Of a DNA stretch of 64,000 nucleotides, positions 47,301-54,509 are shown in pieces. The translations under genes and the position numbers were made by a program. The DNA lies in the NCBI RefSeq assembly GCF_029223865.1, contig NZ_CP119520.1, positions 5,394,001 through 5,458,000 of the forward strand, given 5' to 3'. Position 1 is the first letter of the stretch. Each line of letters opens with the position of its first letter. The notes below the pieces were generated by a model. That model searched no databases. It was not told where the DNA came from and saw nothing but the letters and a program-made list of their open reading frames with translations. This stretch comes from Telluria mixta (GTDB lineage Bacteria; Pseudomonadota; Gammaproteobacteria; Burkholderiales; Burkholderiaceae_D).

Positions 47301-47619
47301 CGACGTACGCGAATGGCGTATCGAAGCCAGCGACGACGGCACGACGTGGCGCGACGTGGCCCAGGCGGCGTTGGCGTCAACCTTCGATCCGCAGACCGTG
47401 CGCTTCGGGCAGACCGTCACCGCGCGCTGGCTGCGGCTGACGGCCCTGTCCGGGTTCGGTGCGGACAGGGCGAGCGCGCTGGCCGACGTCGCGGTGCTGT
47501 ACGCCGGCCCGCCGCTGCCGGACGAAGCGGGCGAACTGGAATACAAGCGGTCGCGGTCGACGTCGGCGGACGTCGACGAGGCGGGGATGGACGACAAGCC
47601 ACGCAAGCGGGCACGCTGA
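44338..47619 (+). CDS. GH2-type glycoside hydrolase with C-terminal F5/8 (CBM32-like) domain (1093 aa)
   Basis: A short signal peptide (about residues 1-19), a sugar-binding N-terminal domain with WYQRDVEVPAAWRGKRVVLHLE, then the GH2-like barrel. The acid/base is Glu433 in LSPSNEPSG and the nucleophile is Glu515 in LGHETGQW. After a long linker region, residues about 930-1065 look like a discoidin/F5-8 carbohydrate-binding domain (ASGWPDAAHVIDGDPNTYS, then EWRIEASDDGTTWRDV). The tail is highly charged. It starts 3 bp after the receptor gene. Beta-glucuronidase or beta-galactosidase/arabinosidase on side chains are possible; the sequence alone does not decide. Confidence 0.82.
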   Translation: MRNLLGIAALAWAVSAGTADTIDLAGDWRFALDREDAGVAGHWEGRTLADRIRIPGILNAQGYGDAVTAQTPWVLSLYDKNWNLRADYAAFTTPGQVKVPFLSQPPRHYLGAAWYQRDVEVPAAWRGKRVVLHLERPRWGSSAWIDDRPLGANVSLVAPHDYDLGPLAPGKHRVTVRVDSRVLMAYRPDAHSISDSLGMSWNGIVGKAELRATSPVYIADAQVFPDVASRSVLVKLKVGNGGGKAGAGTVTANGQRIPVRWTTEGGNAEFRVQYPKDAPTWDEFHPVLQSLKLRLAGPGADDARDVSFGFVQVAARGTDILVNGRPVFLRGTHHGGDFPLTGYPPTDVAYWKKIFAINKAWGINHVRFHSFTPPEAAFQAADEVGIYLQPEPGMWNRFEPGSPIETALYDETERLIRAYGNHPSFLLLSPSNEPSGRWKEVFATWTARFRAEDPRRLYTNGTGHTEPVVPELDKDVDYLAVQRIGPKPLRNKTGWFGRDYAASLDGIRVPVLGHETGQWVAYPDFSIIDKFTGYLQPGNYEIFRESARRHGVLDRNREFALASGAWQLACYKEEIEAALRTRGMSGYQLLDLHDYLGQGTALVGILDTFWEPKGYATPEAFRRFNGETVPLARLTRPVLASRDTFDVPVEIAHYGAQPLQGARPWWRIEDDAGRAVLEGRFAVLDIPIGKNIPLGRVAADLARLPAPAHYRLVVGLDGTAVANDWNFWLYPDKVDAAVPAGVLVTHAWPDAEARLAQGGKVLYLPRKADLDWTSPPLADVPVFWNRLMNPAWSRMLGLWVDRAHPALAGFPTFDHVDWQWSDLVAGARAFNLERLPAGLRPIVQPIDDWNRNYRLGTVFEAKVGSGRLMVATFDLESRLDERPAARQLRRSLLDYMAGPRFAPATAIDPATLRASLFDTRVMKKLGATASGWPDAAHVIDGDPNTYSVVAVKGDVPRPQPALTIAFAQAVPFDGLVLMPRQNHRDHEGDVREWRIEASDDGTTWRDVAQAALASTFDPQTVRFGQTVTARWLRLTALSGFGADRASALADVAVLYAGPPLPDEAGELEYKRSRSTSADVDEAGMDDKPRKRAR

Positions 47620-47717
47620 AAACATATCGGTCGCGCGAAAAAATTCATTGGCCGGGTGGACGCCACGCGACTATGATCCGATCATCGCCGCCAGACTGCG
47701 TTCTTTTTGGAGCTCCG

Positions 47718-48740
47718 ATGTATCGCTTGACCGTACGCGCCTTGCCGGCGCTGGCCCTGTGCCTCGCCACCGCGTTCGCGCCGGCCCATGCCGCCGAACC
47801 CGTATTCCACAATCCGCTCGTGCAGCAGCGCGCGGACCCGCAGGTGAGCCTGCAGCCGGACGGCTGGTACTACTATACCGCGACCGTGCCGGAATACGAC
47901 CGCATCGAAATCCGCCGCGCGCGTTCGCTCGACGACCTGGGCGCCGCGCCCGCGAAAACCGTGTGGCGCAAGCACGCGACCGGCGTGATGGGCGCGCACA
48001 TCTGGGCGCCGGAGATGCACCGCATCGACGGCAAGTGGTATATCTACTTCACGGCCGGCAGCGCCGAGCACCCGTGGGAGATCCGCCTGTACGCGCTGGA
48101 AAACGCGTCCGCCGATCCGTTCGCGGGCGAGTGGGTCGAGCGCGGCCAGGTCAAGACGGGCTGGGAATCGTTCTCGCTGGACGCCACCACGTTCGAACAC
48201 CGCGGCCAGCGCTACCTCTTGTGGACGCAGACGGCACCCGACGGCAGCAAGGGTACCAACATCTATCTCGCGAAGATGGATACGCCCCTGTCGATCAAGG
48301 GCCCGGCCGTGCTGCTGACGAAGCCCGAGTACGCGTGGGAGAAAGTCAAATTCGCCGTCGACGAGGGCCCGGCCGTGCTGGTGAGCCACGGCCGCGTGTT
48401 CGTCACGTTCTCGGCGAGCGCGACGGATGCGAATTACTGCCTCGGCATGGTCAGTGCGCCGGCCGACGCGGACCTGCTCGACGCGAAGTCGTGGACCAAG
48501 CTGCCGGAGCCCGTCTTCAGGAGCAGCGAGAAGAACGGCCAGTGGGGCCCTGGCCACAACGCGTTCACGACGACGCCGGACGGCAAGACCGACGTGCTGG
48601 TCTACCACGCGCGCAACTACCGCGAGATCCAGGGCGATTCGCTGCACGACCCGAACCGTCATACGCGCGCGCAGGTCATCCGCTGGCGCGCGGACGGGAT
48701 GCCGGATTTCGGCGAGCCGGTGGCGGATGCTCCCCGGTAA
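47718..48740 (+). CDS. glycoside hydrolase family 43 protein, secreted
   Basis: A 340-residue exported five-bladed propeller enzyme. The start at 47718 gives a clean signal peptide (residues 1-25, ending PAHA); an open frame reaches far upstream into the GH2 gene in another frame and is not used. The catalytic base Asp40 lies in QRADPQVSL, the pKa-modulating Asp is probably in the HIWAPEMHRIDGKWYIYFT blade, and the acid Glu in AVDEGPAVLV. GH43 enzymes remove alpha-L-arabinose or beta-xylose units; with the lyase and GH2 neighbours, arabinan or arabinogalactan side chains of pectin are likely. Confidence 0.9.
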   Translation: MYRLTVRALPALALCLATAFAPAHAAEPVFHNPLVQQRADPQVSLQPDGWYYYTATVPEYDRIEIRRARSLDDLGAAPAKTVWRKHATGVMGAHIWAPEMHRIDGKWYIYFTAGSAEHPWEIRLYALENASADPFAGEWVERGQVKTGWESFSLDATTFEHRGQRYLLWTQTAPDGSKGTNIYLAKMDTPLSIKGPAVLLTKPEYAWEKVKFAVDEGPAVLVSHGRVFVTFSASATDANYCLGMVSAPADADLLDAKSWTKLPEPVFRSSEKNGQWGPGHNAFTTTPDGKTDVLVYHARNYREIQGDSLHDPNRHTRAQVIRWRADGMPDFGEPVADAPR

Positions 48741-48836
48741 TCCGACCGTTGCTTTACCGCCGGGCACACTGGCAATGTGACCGGAAAGTCTGGTATTGTT
48801 GTCGCCGTCGCAACAAAAAACAAGACGGAGGACACA

Positions 48837-49274
48837 ATGAACGGTGCGGGCGGTACGAACGGGGGAACGGGCCAGTTCTTCCTGGGGCTGGTCCTGATGT
48901 GCGGGGGCTTCTACCTGCTGCTCAACAGCGTGGTGGTGAGTTCCAGCTTCGGCCTCGGCACGCGCCTGTTCGGCGTGGGCGGCTACGGCATCACGGGCGG
49001 GATCGTGCTGATTCCCCTCGTGATCGGCATCGCCATGATCTTCTACAACGCCCGCAACGTGCTGGGCTGGCTGCTGTCCATCTGCGCATTCGCCGCGCTC
49101 GTCTTCGGCGTCATCGCGTCCGTGAACATGTCGTTGCGCACGATGTCGGCGTTCGAACTCATCTGTATCCTCACGCTGGCCTTCGGCGGCCTCGGACTGT
49201 TCCTGCGCTCGCTGCGCAGTGCAGCCCGCGAGGAAGAAGCGGCGGCGGCGCCCGAACGCCGCCTGCGTTCCTGA
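48837..49274 (+). CDS. small membrane protein, four hydrophobic segments
   Basis: A 145-residue protein with about four membrane helices (GQFFLGLVLMCGGFYLLL, then ITGGIVLIPLVIGIAMIF, LGWLLSICAFAALVFGVIA and FELICILTLAFGGLGLFL) and a charged C-terminal tail. The start at 48837 is set by GGAGG six bases upstream; a 20-codon longer frame lacks such a site. Gly-rich N-terminus. I do not recognise a named family. It ends base-to-base with the convergent phage-CII-like gene and may belong to the following envelope-stress group by theme only. Confidence 0.8.
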   Translation: MNGAGGTNGGTGQFFLGLVLMCGGFYLLLNSVVVSSSFGLGTRLFGVGGYGITGGIVLIPLVIGIAMIFYNARNVLGWLLSICAFAALVFGVIASVNMSLRTMSAFELICILTLAFGGLGLFLRSLRSAAREEEAAAAPERRLRS

Positions 49275-49766
49275 TCAGCGGATGCCCGCCTCGGTCTCCT
49301 GGCGCAGACGTGCGCGCCAGGCGCCCAGGGCGGACAGCGCGGCATGGAATTTACGTTCGATCAGGTCGGCCTCGACCGGAGTGACGGTGCCGTCGAGCAG
49401 GGCGGTCGACACCGCTTCGGCTACGGCGCCCACGTCGCTCATCACGCGGCAGACGGTCTGCGACAAATCGTCCTGGCGCGCCTGTTCCGGCTGCGGCACG
49501 ACGAACGCCGCCATCCCGTGGCGCACCAGCAGCGCGTGCAGCGGCAGGTGCGCTTCCTGCACGCCGGCCTTGTGGCAGCATTCGACGATCTGCGACACCT
49601 CTTCGAACGACGGATAGTGCGATGCGATCGTGGGCGACAGCTTGTTGCGCAATACATTGGCGGACATGTCGAGCTCGCGCGCGAGCGCGTCGATGCCGCC
49701 CGGGTACTTGCGCGCCACCGTGTACAGGGCATCGTGCTGGTTCATGTCGAGGTAACGGCGGGTCAT
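49275..49766 (-). CDS. phage regulatory protein CII family (chromosomal)
   Basis: A 163-residue protein resembling the phage CII regulatory family: MNQHDALYTVARKYPGGIDALARELDMS and the helix-turn-helix-like NVLRNKLSPTIASHYPSFEEVSQIVE, followed by a helical C-terminal part. Met8 is an alternative start. In phages these proteins set the lysis/lysogeny choice by activating transcription. Here there is no phage gene around it; it is divergent from a Ser-rich membrane protein gene leading a PspA operon. Two TGCTAATTyTA repeats in the shared promoter could be its site. Confidence 0.82.
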   Translation of the reverse strand: MTRRYLDMNQHDALYTVARKYPGGIDALARELDMSANVLRNKLSPTIASHYPSFEEVSQIVECCHKAGVQEAHLPLHALLVRHGMAAFVVPQPEQARQDDLSQTVCRVMSDVGAVAEAVSTALLDGTVTPVEADLIERKFHAALSALGAWRARLRQETEAGIR

Positions 49767-49776
49767 GGTATTCCTT

Positions 49777-49826
49777 TGCTAATTTTACCGGTGCGTGCGA
49801 CCATCGCGGTCGTTATGCTAATTCTA
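49777..49826. promoter_or_regulatory. direct repeat TGCTAATTyTA between CII-like gene and Ser-rich gene
   Basis: TGCTAATTTTA (49777-49787) and TGCTAATTCTA (49816-49826) match in 10 of 11 bases and are 39 bp apart in the 76-bp divergent region, on the same face of the helix if spacing is about four turns. CGACC/GGTCG inverted arms lie between them. Phage CII is known to bind direct repeats, so a site for the neighbouring CII-like protein is possible. Confidence 0.45.
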
Positions 49827-49842
49827 ACTTTCGATCGCTTCC

Positions 49843-50607
49843 ATGACCATGTTGAAGTCTTATAACGTCGCGTTCGTGCTGGCCCTGCTGCTCTCGCTGG
49901 CGCATGTGGGCGCCGTCGACGCGAAGCCGTCCTCGTCGAGCTCCTTCAAGAGCGGCTTTTCGTCGCAGCGCTCGTCGTCGCCGTCGAAGCCGTCGTACTC
50001 GTCGGCGAAGTCGAGCGGGACCAGCTTCGGGTCGTTCAGCCGGCGCTCGTCGTCGTCCTCCGATGCGGCACCGGCACCGGCCCAGCCGAGCCGGTCGTCG
50101 GGCGGCTTCGGTTCGTTCGGCCGCGGGTCGACGACGCCGCAGAAGTCCGATTCGGCGCTGTCGCAAAAGCTGGACAGGAACACGTCGGAAGCGAACGCGC
50201 TGCGCACGCTGGATGCGCGCCGGCAGGCGCAGGCCGACGCGGCGAGGGACACCCGCCCGGTGCCCGGTTACGAGCAGGGACGAAGCGCGCCGACATATGC
50301 GCCGCCGCCGACGCAGCAACAGCAGCCGCCGGTGATCGTGAGGCAGGACAGCGGCCTCGGTCACGTGATCGCGGGCGCCGTGATCGCAAACGCGTCGCGT
50401 GGCGCGCATGCGAACAACAACGGCTATCCGGGCGGGTATGCCGGTGGAGCCGCGCCCGCGCCTTCCGGCGGCGGCACGTCGTTCCTCGGCGTGTTCCTGA
50501 CCTTGTGCGTGCTGGCGCTGATCGGCTGGGGGCTGTACTTCGCGTGGCGCCGCCTGCGCCGCAGCCGCGACGCCAAGAAACCGAATTATTCGTTCGAAAG
50601 GAATTGA
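49843..50607 (+). CDS. Ser-rich exported protein with C-terminal membrane helix
   Basis: A 254-residue protein: signal peptide (residues 1-27, ending VDA), a Ser/Lys/Phe-rich low-complexity stretch with FSSQRSSSPSKPSYSSAKSS and FGSF repeats (about 30-105), a short charged helix (SALSQKLDRNTSEANALRTL), Pro/Gln and Gly/Asn-rich linkers, one membrane segment (FLGVFLTLCVLALIGWGLYF, about 215-235) and a basic tail. I recognise no family. The layout, a disordered periplasmic part tethered by a C-terminal helix, together with the DUF2491 and PspA genes 5 bp and 0.8 kb downstream, suggests a membrane-stress or envelope complex partner. Confidence 0.75.
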   Translation: MTMLKSYNVAFVLALLLSLAHVGAVDAKPSSSSSFKSGFSSQRSSSPSKPSYSSAKSSGTSFGSFSRRSSSSSDAAPAPAQPSRSSGGFGSFGRGSTTPQKSDSALSQKLDRNTSEANALRTLDARRQAQADAARDTRPVPGYEQGRSAPTYAPPPTQQQQPPVIVRQDSGLGHVIAGAVIANASRGAHANNNGYPGGYAGGAAPAPSGGGTSFLGVFLTLCVLALIGWGLYFAWRRLRRSRDAKKPNYSFERN

Positions 50608-50612
50608 CGAGA

Positions 50613-51397
50613 ATGGCCTGGAAGGATGTCTTCAGCTACGTGCGTGCGGTGGCCGCGAACAAGGGCGTGACGAAGGGCGAGGCCCGCGCCGACGACGACG
50701 TGCCGCTGGGCGCGCGCATCGGCAGCGTCGTGCAGATCCAGATGTCGCCGATCATCCGCGCGCAGACGAACGGCTCGCTGATCGCGATGCCGGCGGCAGG
50801 CGATACCCGCATCCTCGCGGTGTCGCAGATCCGCCTGCAGCCTGACACGGAGCTGTACCGCCTGTACCTCGACAAGGGCGACGACGCGGCCGACGAAAAA
50901 TTCCTGCAGGTGTTCTGCGGCGACGACGGCAAGGTCGCCGAAGTCCTGTACTGCACCCAGCTGGCGCGCATCATCCCGGAGACGGCAGACGACCAGGATG
51001 CCTACACGGGCATGGCCGGCTACGGCCTGGGCGATGCGGGCTACACGCTGTGGCGCGAGCAACTGGCCGACATGCTGGGCGCGGCGGAACTGGCGACCGT
51101 GTTCGGCGAGTCGGACCGCGTCGACTACACCCGCGATGCGGGTTCGCCAGGCGCGCAATTCGTCAGCCCGTTCAAGGGCCGCGAGACCCGCATCGACGAT
51201 GCGGAAGGGCAGCGCGGCCTGCGCCAGGAAATGTATTTCATGCCGTACGTGCGCCAGCTGGCGGACGGCAGCCGCGAATATTTATTGATCACGACGGAGA
51301 TCGTGGAAAGCGTCGATGGCGATGCGAACAAGCGGGGATTCACGTCGACTTCGTCATCGGCATCCCGATGGAGCAGGAACGCATCGTCATTCAATAA
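50613..51397 (+). CDS. DUF2491 (YjfK-like) protein, gene with apparent -1 frameshift near its 3' end
   Basis: From the ATG at 50613 the frame codes for a DUF2491/YjfK-type protein (ADDDVPLGARIGSVVQIQMS, LYLDKGDDAADEKFLQVFCG, LRQEMYFMPYVRQL). After GDANKRG the frame changes character (FTSTSSSASRWSRN) and runs 14 bp into the next gene. In the neighbouring frame the sequence continues sensibly as GIHVDFVIGIPMEQERIVIQ and stops at 51397. One missing base in the CGGGG run at 51333-51337 would restore it. This is either a real late frameshift or a sequence error. Operon with pspA-like gene next, as in E. coli yjfIJK. Confidence 0.82.
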
Positions 51398-51435
51398 CTG
51401 TAACACCGTTTTCTTCACCGCAGAAAGGAACAACA

Positions 51436-52200
51436 ATGAGCAACGCTAGTGGATGGGGCCTGACCGCACGACTGGTCACGAAGCATTTCGGCGCACTGGG
51501 CAACCGCATCGCCGAGGTCATCGCGAACTTCGACCCCGAAACCGCGACCGAGGCCGACCGCGACCGCCTGGTCGCCACCCTGCGCGAGACGGCGCAATTG
51601 CTGGCGACGTCGCGCGCGTCGTTCGACAAGGAGCATGGCGACGTGGTGAACCTGCAGAACCTGATCGCCAACGACGAACGCGCCGCCGAGAAGCTGGCCG
51701 AGCGCCTGGCCGCCGGCACGATCTCGGAAGCGACCGTGACGATGTTCTGCGACGAGCTGGAATCGAACAAGGCACGCCTGCCGCAGGAAATCCAGGAAGA
51801 GGCGGATGCGAAGGCGTACATGGACGAGCTGCAGAAGATCGTCGATGCGCTGTCGAAGCAGCTCGCCGAATTCGACGCCCAGGCCAAGAAGGCGATGCAG
51901 GCGCTGGCCGCCGCCAACGCGCAGAAGGAGCTGCAGCAAATGCGCATCGAACGCCAGGAACAGCTGAACGGCCTCACGAGCATGCGCGGCAACTCGACGG
52001 CGCTGTCCGCGCTGACCCGGCGCGCCCAGGCCGTGACGAACGAGGCATCCGGCATGCGCATCGTCGCCGACATCGGCCAGAAGCCGCTGGACCAGCAGGC
52101 GGAACTGGATGCGATCCGCAAGTCCGTCAGCCAGCCGGAAACGGCCGGCGAGAGCGCGCTGGAACGCCTCAAGCGCCTGTCGGGCAAGACGGCGGCTTGA
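51436..52200 (+). CDS. PspA/IM30 family protein (YjfJ-like)
   Basis: A 254-residue, almost entirely helical coiled-coil protein of the PspA/IM30 (ESCRT-III-like) family: LTARLVTKHFGALGNRIAEVI at the N-terminus, long heptad stretches (KAYMDELQKIVDALSKQLAE, KKAMQALAAANAQKELQQM) and a C-terminal ALERLKRLSG. Such proteins bind stressed inner membranes and form scaffolds. AAAGGAACAACA precedes the ATG at 51436, 38 bp after the DUF2491 stop. Together with the Ser-rich membrane protein this is a three-gene envelope-stress-type operon. The convergent GH43 gene ends 29 bp downstream. Confidence 0.9.
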   Translation: MSNASGWGLTARLVTKHFGALGNRIAEVIANFDPETATEADRDRLVATLRETAQLLATSRASFDKEHGDVVNLQNLIANDERAAEKLAERLAAGTISEATVTMFCDELESNKARLPQEIQEEADAKAYMDELQKIVDALSKQLAEFDAQAKKAMQALAAANAQKELQQMRIERQEQLNGLTSMRGNSTALSALTRRAQAVTNEASGMRIVADIGQKPLDQQAELDAIRKSVSQPETAGESALERLKRLSGKTAA

Positions 52201-52229
52201 CGATGCGATGCCCGGTCAGCGTGACCCGG

Positions 52230-53201
52230 TCAGTCGTTCGGCTGGCCGGGCTTCACCGCGACCTGCTTGATCGATCCATCGGCGCCGTATTCCAGCGGCG
52301 CGATGGCGATCGAACGGCGGTAACCACCGCCGCCCGGGAGCAGGGCGTCGTGGTAGAACACCCAGCTCTTGCCGTCGTGTTCGAGGATGGCCTGGTGGTT
52401 CGTCGAGATCTTCAGGTAGTCGATCATGACGCCGCGGTACGTGAAGGGGCCCATCGGCGAGCTGGCCGTCGCGTACAGGATCTGGCCGGGCCAGCCGGAC
52501 GAGAACGTGAAGTAGTACACGCCGTTATGCTCGTGCATGAACGGCGCTTCGCCGTATTTCTTCTTCGGGTCGGAAGAAGGAAGGCCGTCGATCTTCACGA
52601 TGCGGATCGGGCCGTCCAGCGAGATCATGTCGGGCTTCAGCTTCACGACCTTCGGCACGCGCGTGCCGAAGTACATGTACGCCTGGCCGTCCTTGTCGAC
52701 GAAGACGGCCGGATCGATCGGCTCGTCGCCTGCATTCACGTCGCGCTCCCGGTCGACGAGTGCATCGTTGCGCGCATCGACGAAGCCCCCATCCGGCCGG
52801 TCGGACACCGCCACGCCGATCTTGTCGCCGCCGACGGGCGCATAAAAATAATACTTCCCGTTGCGGTAGACCGCTTCGGGTGCCCACGCCTTCGCGTCGG
52901 GACGCGCCCACTTGAACACGGTGACGGCGAGCGGCACGCCCGCGTCGCGCCACGTCTTCATGTCGGGCGACGTGTACAGGCGCCACGTGACGGAATCCCA
53001 GTATTTGCCGGTGTTCGACGCGTCGTCCGTCGCGTACAGGTAGAACTTGTCGCCCTTCGCGGCGGGGAAAAAGTGCGGCGACGGGTCCGCGTTGAAGCGC
53101 GAGGCGATGGGATGGCCCGTCTGCGGTGCGGCCGCGTGGGCGGCAAGGGCAAGCGACAACGTGGGAGCGAGAACTGCGAAGAAACGGCGTGTCAGGTGCA
53201 T
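52230..53201 (-). CDS. glycoside hydrolase family 43 protein, secreted
   Basis: A 323-residue secreted GH43 enzyme: signal peptide (about residues 1-24, ending AHAA), base Asp in FNADPSPHFFP (Asp39), the blade with AWAPEAVYRNGKYYFYAPVG, EPIDPAVFVDKDGQAYMYFG (modulating Asp) and acid Glu in YGEAPFMHEHNGVYYFTFSSG. It is distinct from the GH43 at 47.7 kb and stands alone, convergent with the PspA operon. Alpha-L-arabinofuranosidase, endo-arabinanase or beta-xylosidase/galactosidase are all found with this make-up; with the pectin locus nearby an arabinan-directed role is plausible. Confidence 0.9.
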   Translation of the reverse strand: MHLTRRFFAVLAPTLSLALAAHAAAPQTGHPIASRFNADPSPHFFPAAKGDKFYLYATDDASNTGKYWDSVTWRLYTSPDMKTWRDAGVPLAVTVFKWARPDAKAWAPEAVYRNGKYYFYAPVGGDKIGVAVSDRPDGGFVDARNDALVDRERDVNAGDEPIDPAVFVDKDGQAYMYFGTRVPKVVKLKPDMISLDGPIRIVKIDGLPSSDPKKKYGEAPFMHEHNGVYYFTFSSGWPGQILYATASSPMGPFTYRGVMIDYLKISTNHQAILEHDGKSWVFYHDALLPGGGGYRRSIAIAPLEYGADGSIKQVAVKPGQPND

Positions 53202-53272
53202 GGCGGCTCGTGGTCGAAATAGGAACGAGCACGCATGCTAGCACAGGTTGGGGAGTGAAATGATATCGATAA

Positions 53273-53767
53273 CTAAATTTTCTCGCGCTGGGCGAAATCG
53301 TGCGCCAGGACCAGGAACAGCGCACCGCCGAAAATCCATACGTCGGCCACGTTGAACGAATACGGGTTGGCGATCCCACAGCAGCTCACGTTGATGTAAT
53401 CGGCCACCGCGCCGTAGACGACCCGGTCGTAGGCATTGCCGAGCGCACCGCCGATGATGGCGCCGCATGCAAGCAATAACGGCCAGCCTGGCTTGTTGCG
53501 TGCCCAGAATGCCAGCGCCAGCGAGACGACGATACTGGTCGCGACGAGCAGCCAGCGGGCGTCGGCGCCGTTCAGAAAGCCGAAGTTGACGCCTTTGTTC
53601 CAGGCCATCACGAAATTCAGATACGGAGGCCAGACGGGGAGATGCTGCACGGTCGCCAGGTCGAGCCACTGGATGATGATGACTTTCGACAGACGATCCA
53701 GGCCGAAGAAGACCAGCGATGCGATAGCGATTCGGAGCAGGGGCATAAAGGACGTCATTCGTTGCAT
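53273..53767 (-). CDS. lspA: signal peptidase II (lipoprotein signal peptidase), probably a second copy
   Basis: A 164-residue inner-membrane aspartic protease with four hydrophobic segments. The conserved catalytic region GGALGNAYDRVVYGAVADYI (Asn111, Asp114, Arg115) and NVADVWIF (Asp142) is intact, with NKGVNFGF at the family's conserved N-terminal box. It cuts lipoprotein signal peptides after diacylglyceryl transfer. The usual lspA neighbours (ribF, ileS, ispH) are absent; instead it abuts, with no gap, an HELVH protease gene, and an S41 protease lies before that. It is therefore likely an accessory copy serving this cassette. Confidence 0.93.
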   Translation of the reverse strand: MQRMTSFMPLLRIAIASLVFFGLDRLSKVIIIQWLDLATVQHLPVWPPYLNFVMAWNKGVNFGFLNGADARWLLVATSIVVSLALAFWARNKPGWPLLLACGAIIGGALGNAYDRVVYGAVADYINVSCCGIANPYSFNVADVWIFGGALFLVLAHDFAQREKI

Positions 53768-54502
53768 TCAGGGTGTGATCGGCTCGGGCCCGAACACGTC
53801 GTCGAAATGCGCGCCCTCGGCCAGCCGTGCCAGCGACGCATACAAGGTGCGCGGCGGATGCCGCTCGAGCACGTCGGCCGCCGCGCATTTGGCGGCCTGG
53901 TAGTTGCGCACGATCTGCCCTCCGTCGCCATGCCAGAAACGGCGCACGGTCGTCAGTTGCCGCACCTCGCGGATGCGCTGCCCGCCGACGGCGCCGCAGT
54001 CGATGAGGTAAGGCTCGCGCCGGTCGAGCTGCACGGCGACGCCTTCATCGAACCACACCGGCAGCTTGACGGCACGGGTCCAGAACCCGAGTCGCTGCGC
54101 CACTTCGGCATGTACCAGCTCGTGGGCCGTGACGTCGATGCTGAAGTGCGCCAGATTCAATACCACCTCGGTGCGCAGCGGCGAGATGAATGCCGTGCCG
54201 GGGACGTCGTCCGCCAGGCCGAGGCGCGCCGCCTCCCGGTCATTGGCCGCGATGATCGTCGTCGGTCGCGCTACCGGGGCGCCGAACGTCCCGGCGATGC
54301 GTCCGCGGGCCGCGTGCAGGGCGGTCAAGGCGCGCCGGCGCTCCTCGAGCGGCAGATCGCGCGCGGCATACACGCCGTCGTCGATCTGCACATAGCCTTG
54401 CGCGCCGACGAAGGCGCGGGCCACCCAGGCGGACGAGCACAGCGCGCGGACGGGAAGGGCCAGTGCCGAGGCGAACAATACGAGCTTGATGAATTTTTTC
54501 AT
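53768..54502 (-). CDS. exported gluzincin-like metalloprotease (HELVH...WFDEG)
   Basis: A 244-residue protein with a signal peptide (about residues 1-22; a Cys follows at 22 but the context LCSSA is not a clean lipobox). His127-Glu128-x2-His131 (TAHELVHAEVAQ) and Glu153 in WFDEGVAV form a gluzincin zinc site like that of the peptidase MA-like group. The start at 54502 (MKKFIKLVLFA) is clearly better than the long upstream frame. Its stop touches the lspA start, and the S41 gene ends 7 bp before its ATG: three genes in one operon. Substrate unknown. Confidence 0.82.
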   Translation of the reverse strand: MKKFIKLVLFASALALPVRALCSSAWVARAFVGAQGYVQIDDGVYAARDLPLEERRRALTALHAARGRIAGTFGAPVARPTTIIAANDREAARLGLADDVPGTAFISPLRTEVVLNLAHFSIDVTAHELVHAEVAQRLGFWTRAVKLPVWFDEGVAVQLDRREPYLIDCGAVGGQRIREVRQLTTVRRFWHGDGGQIVRNYQAAKCAAADVLERHPPRTLYASLARLAEGAHFDDVFGPEPITP

Positions 54503-54509
54503 GGGGTCG

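Noticed and set aside
49275..49766. Prophage remnant around the CII-like gene
   Set aside because: No integrase, structural or other phage gene nearby; base composition is like that of the neighbours.
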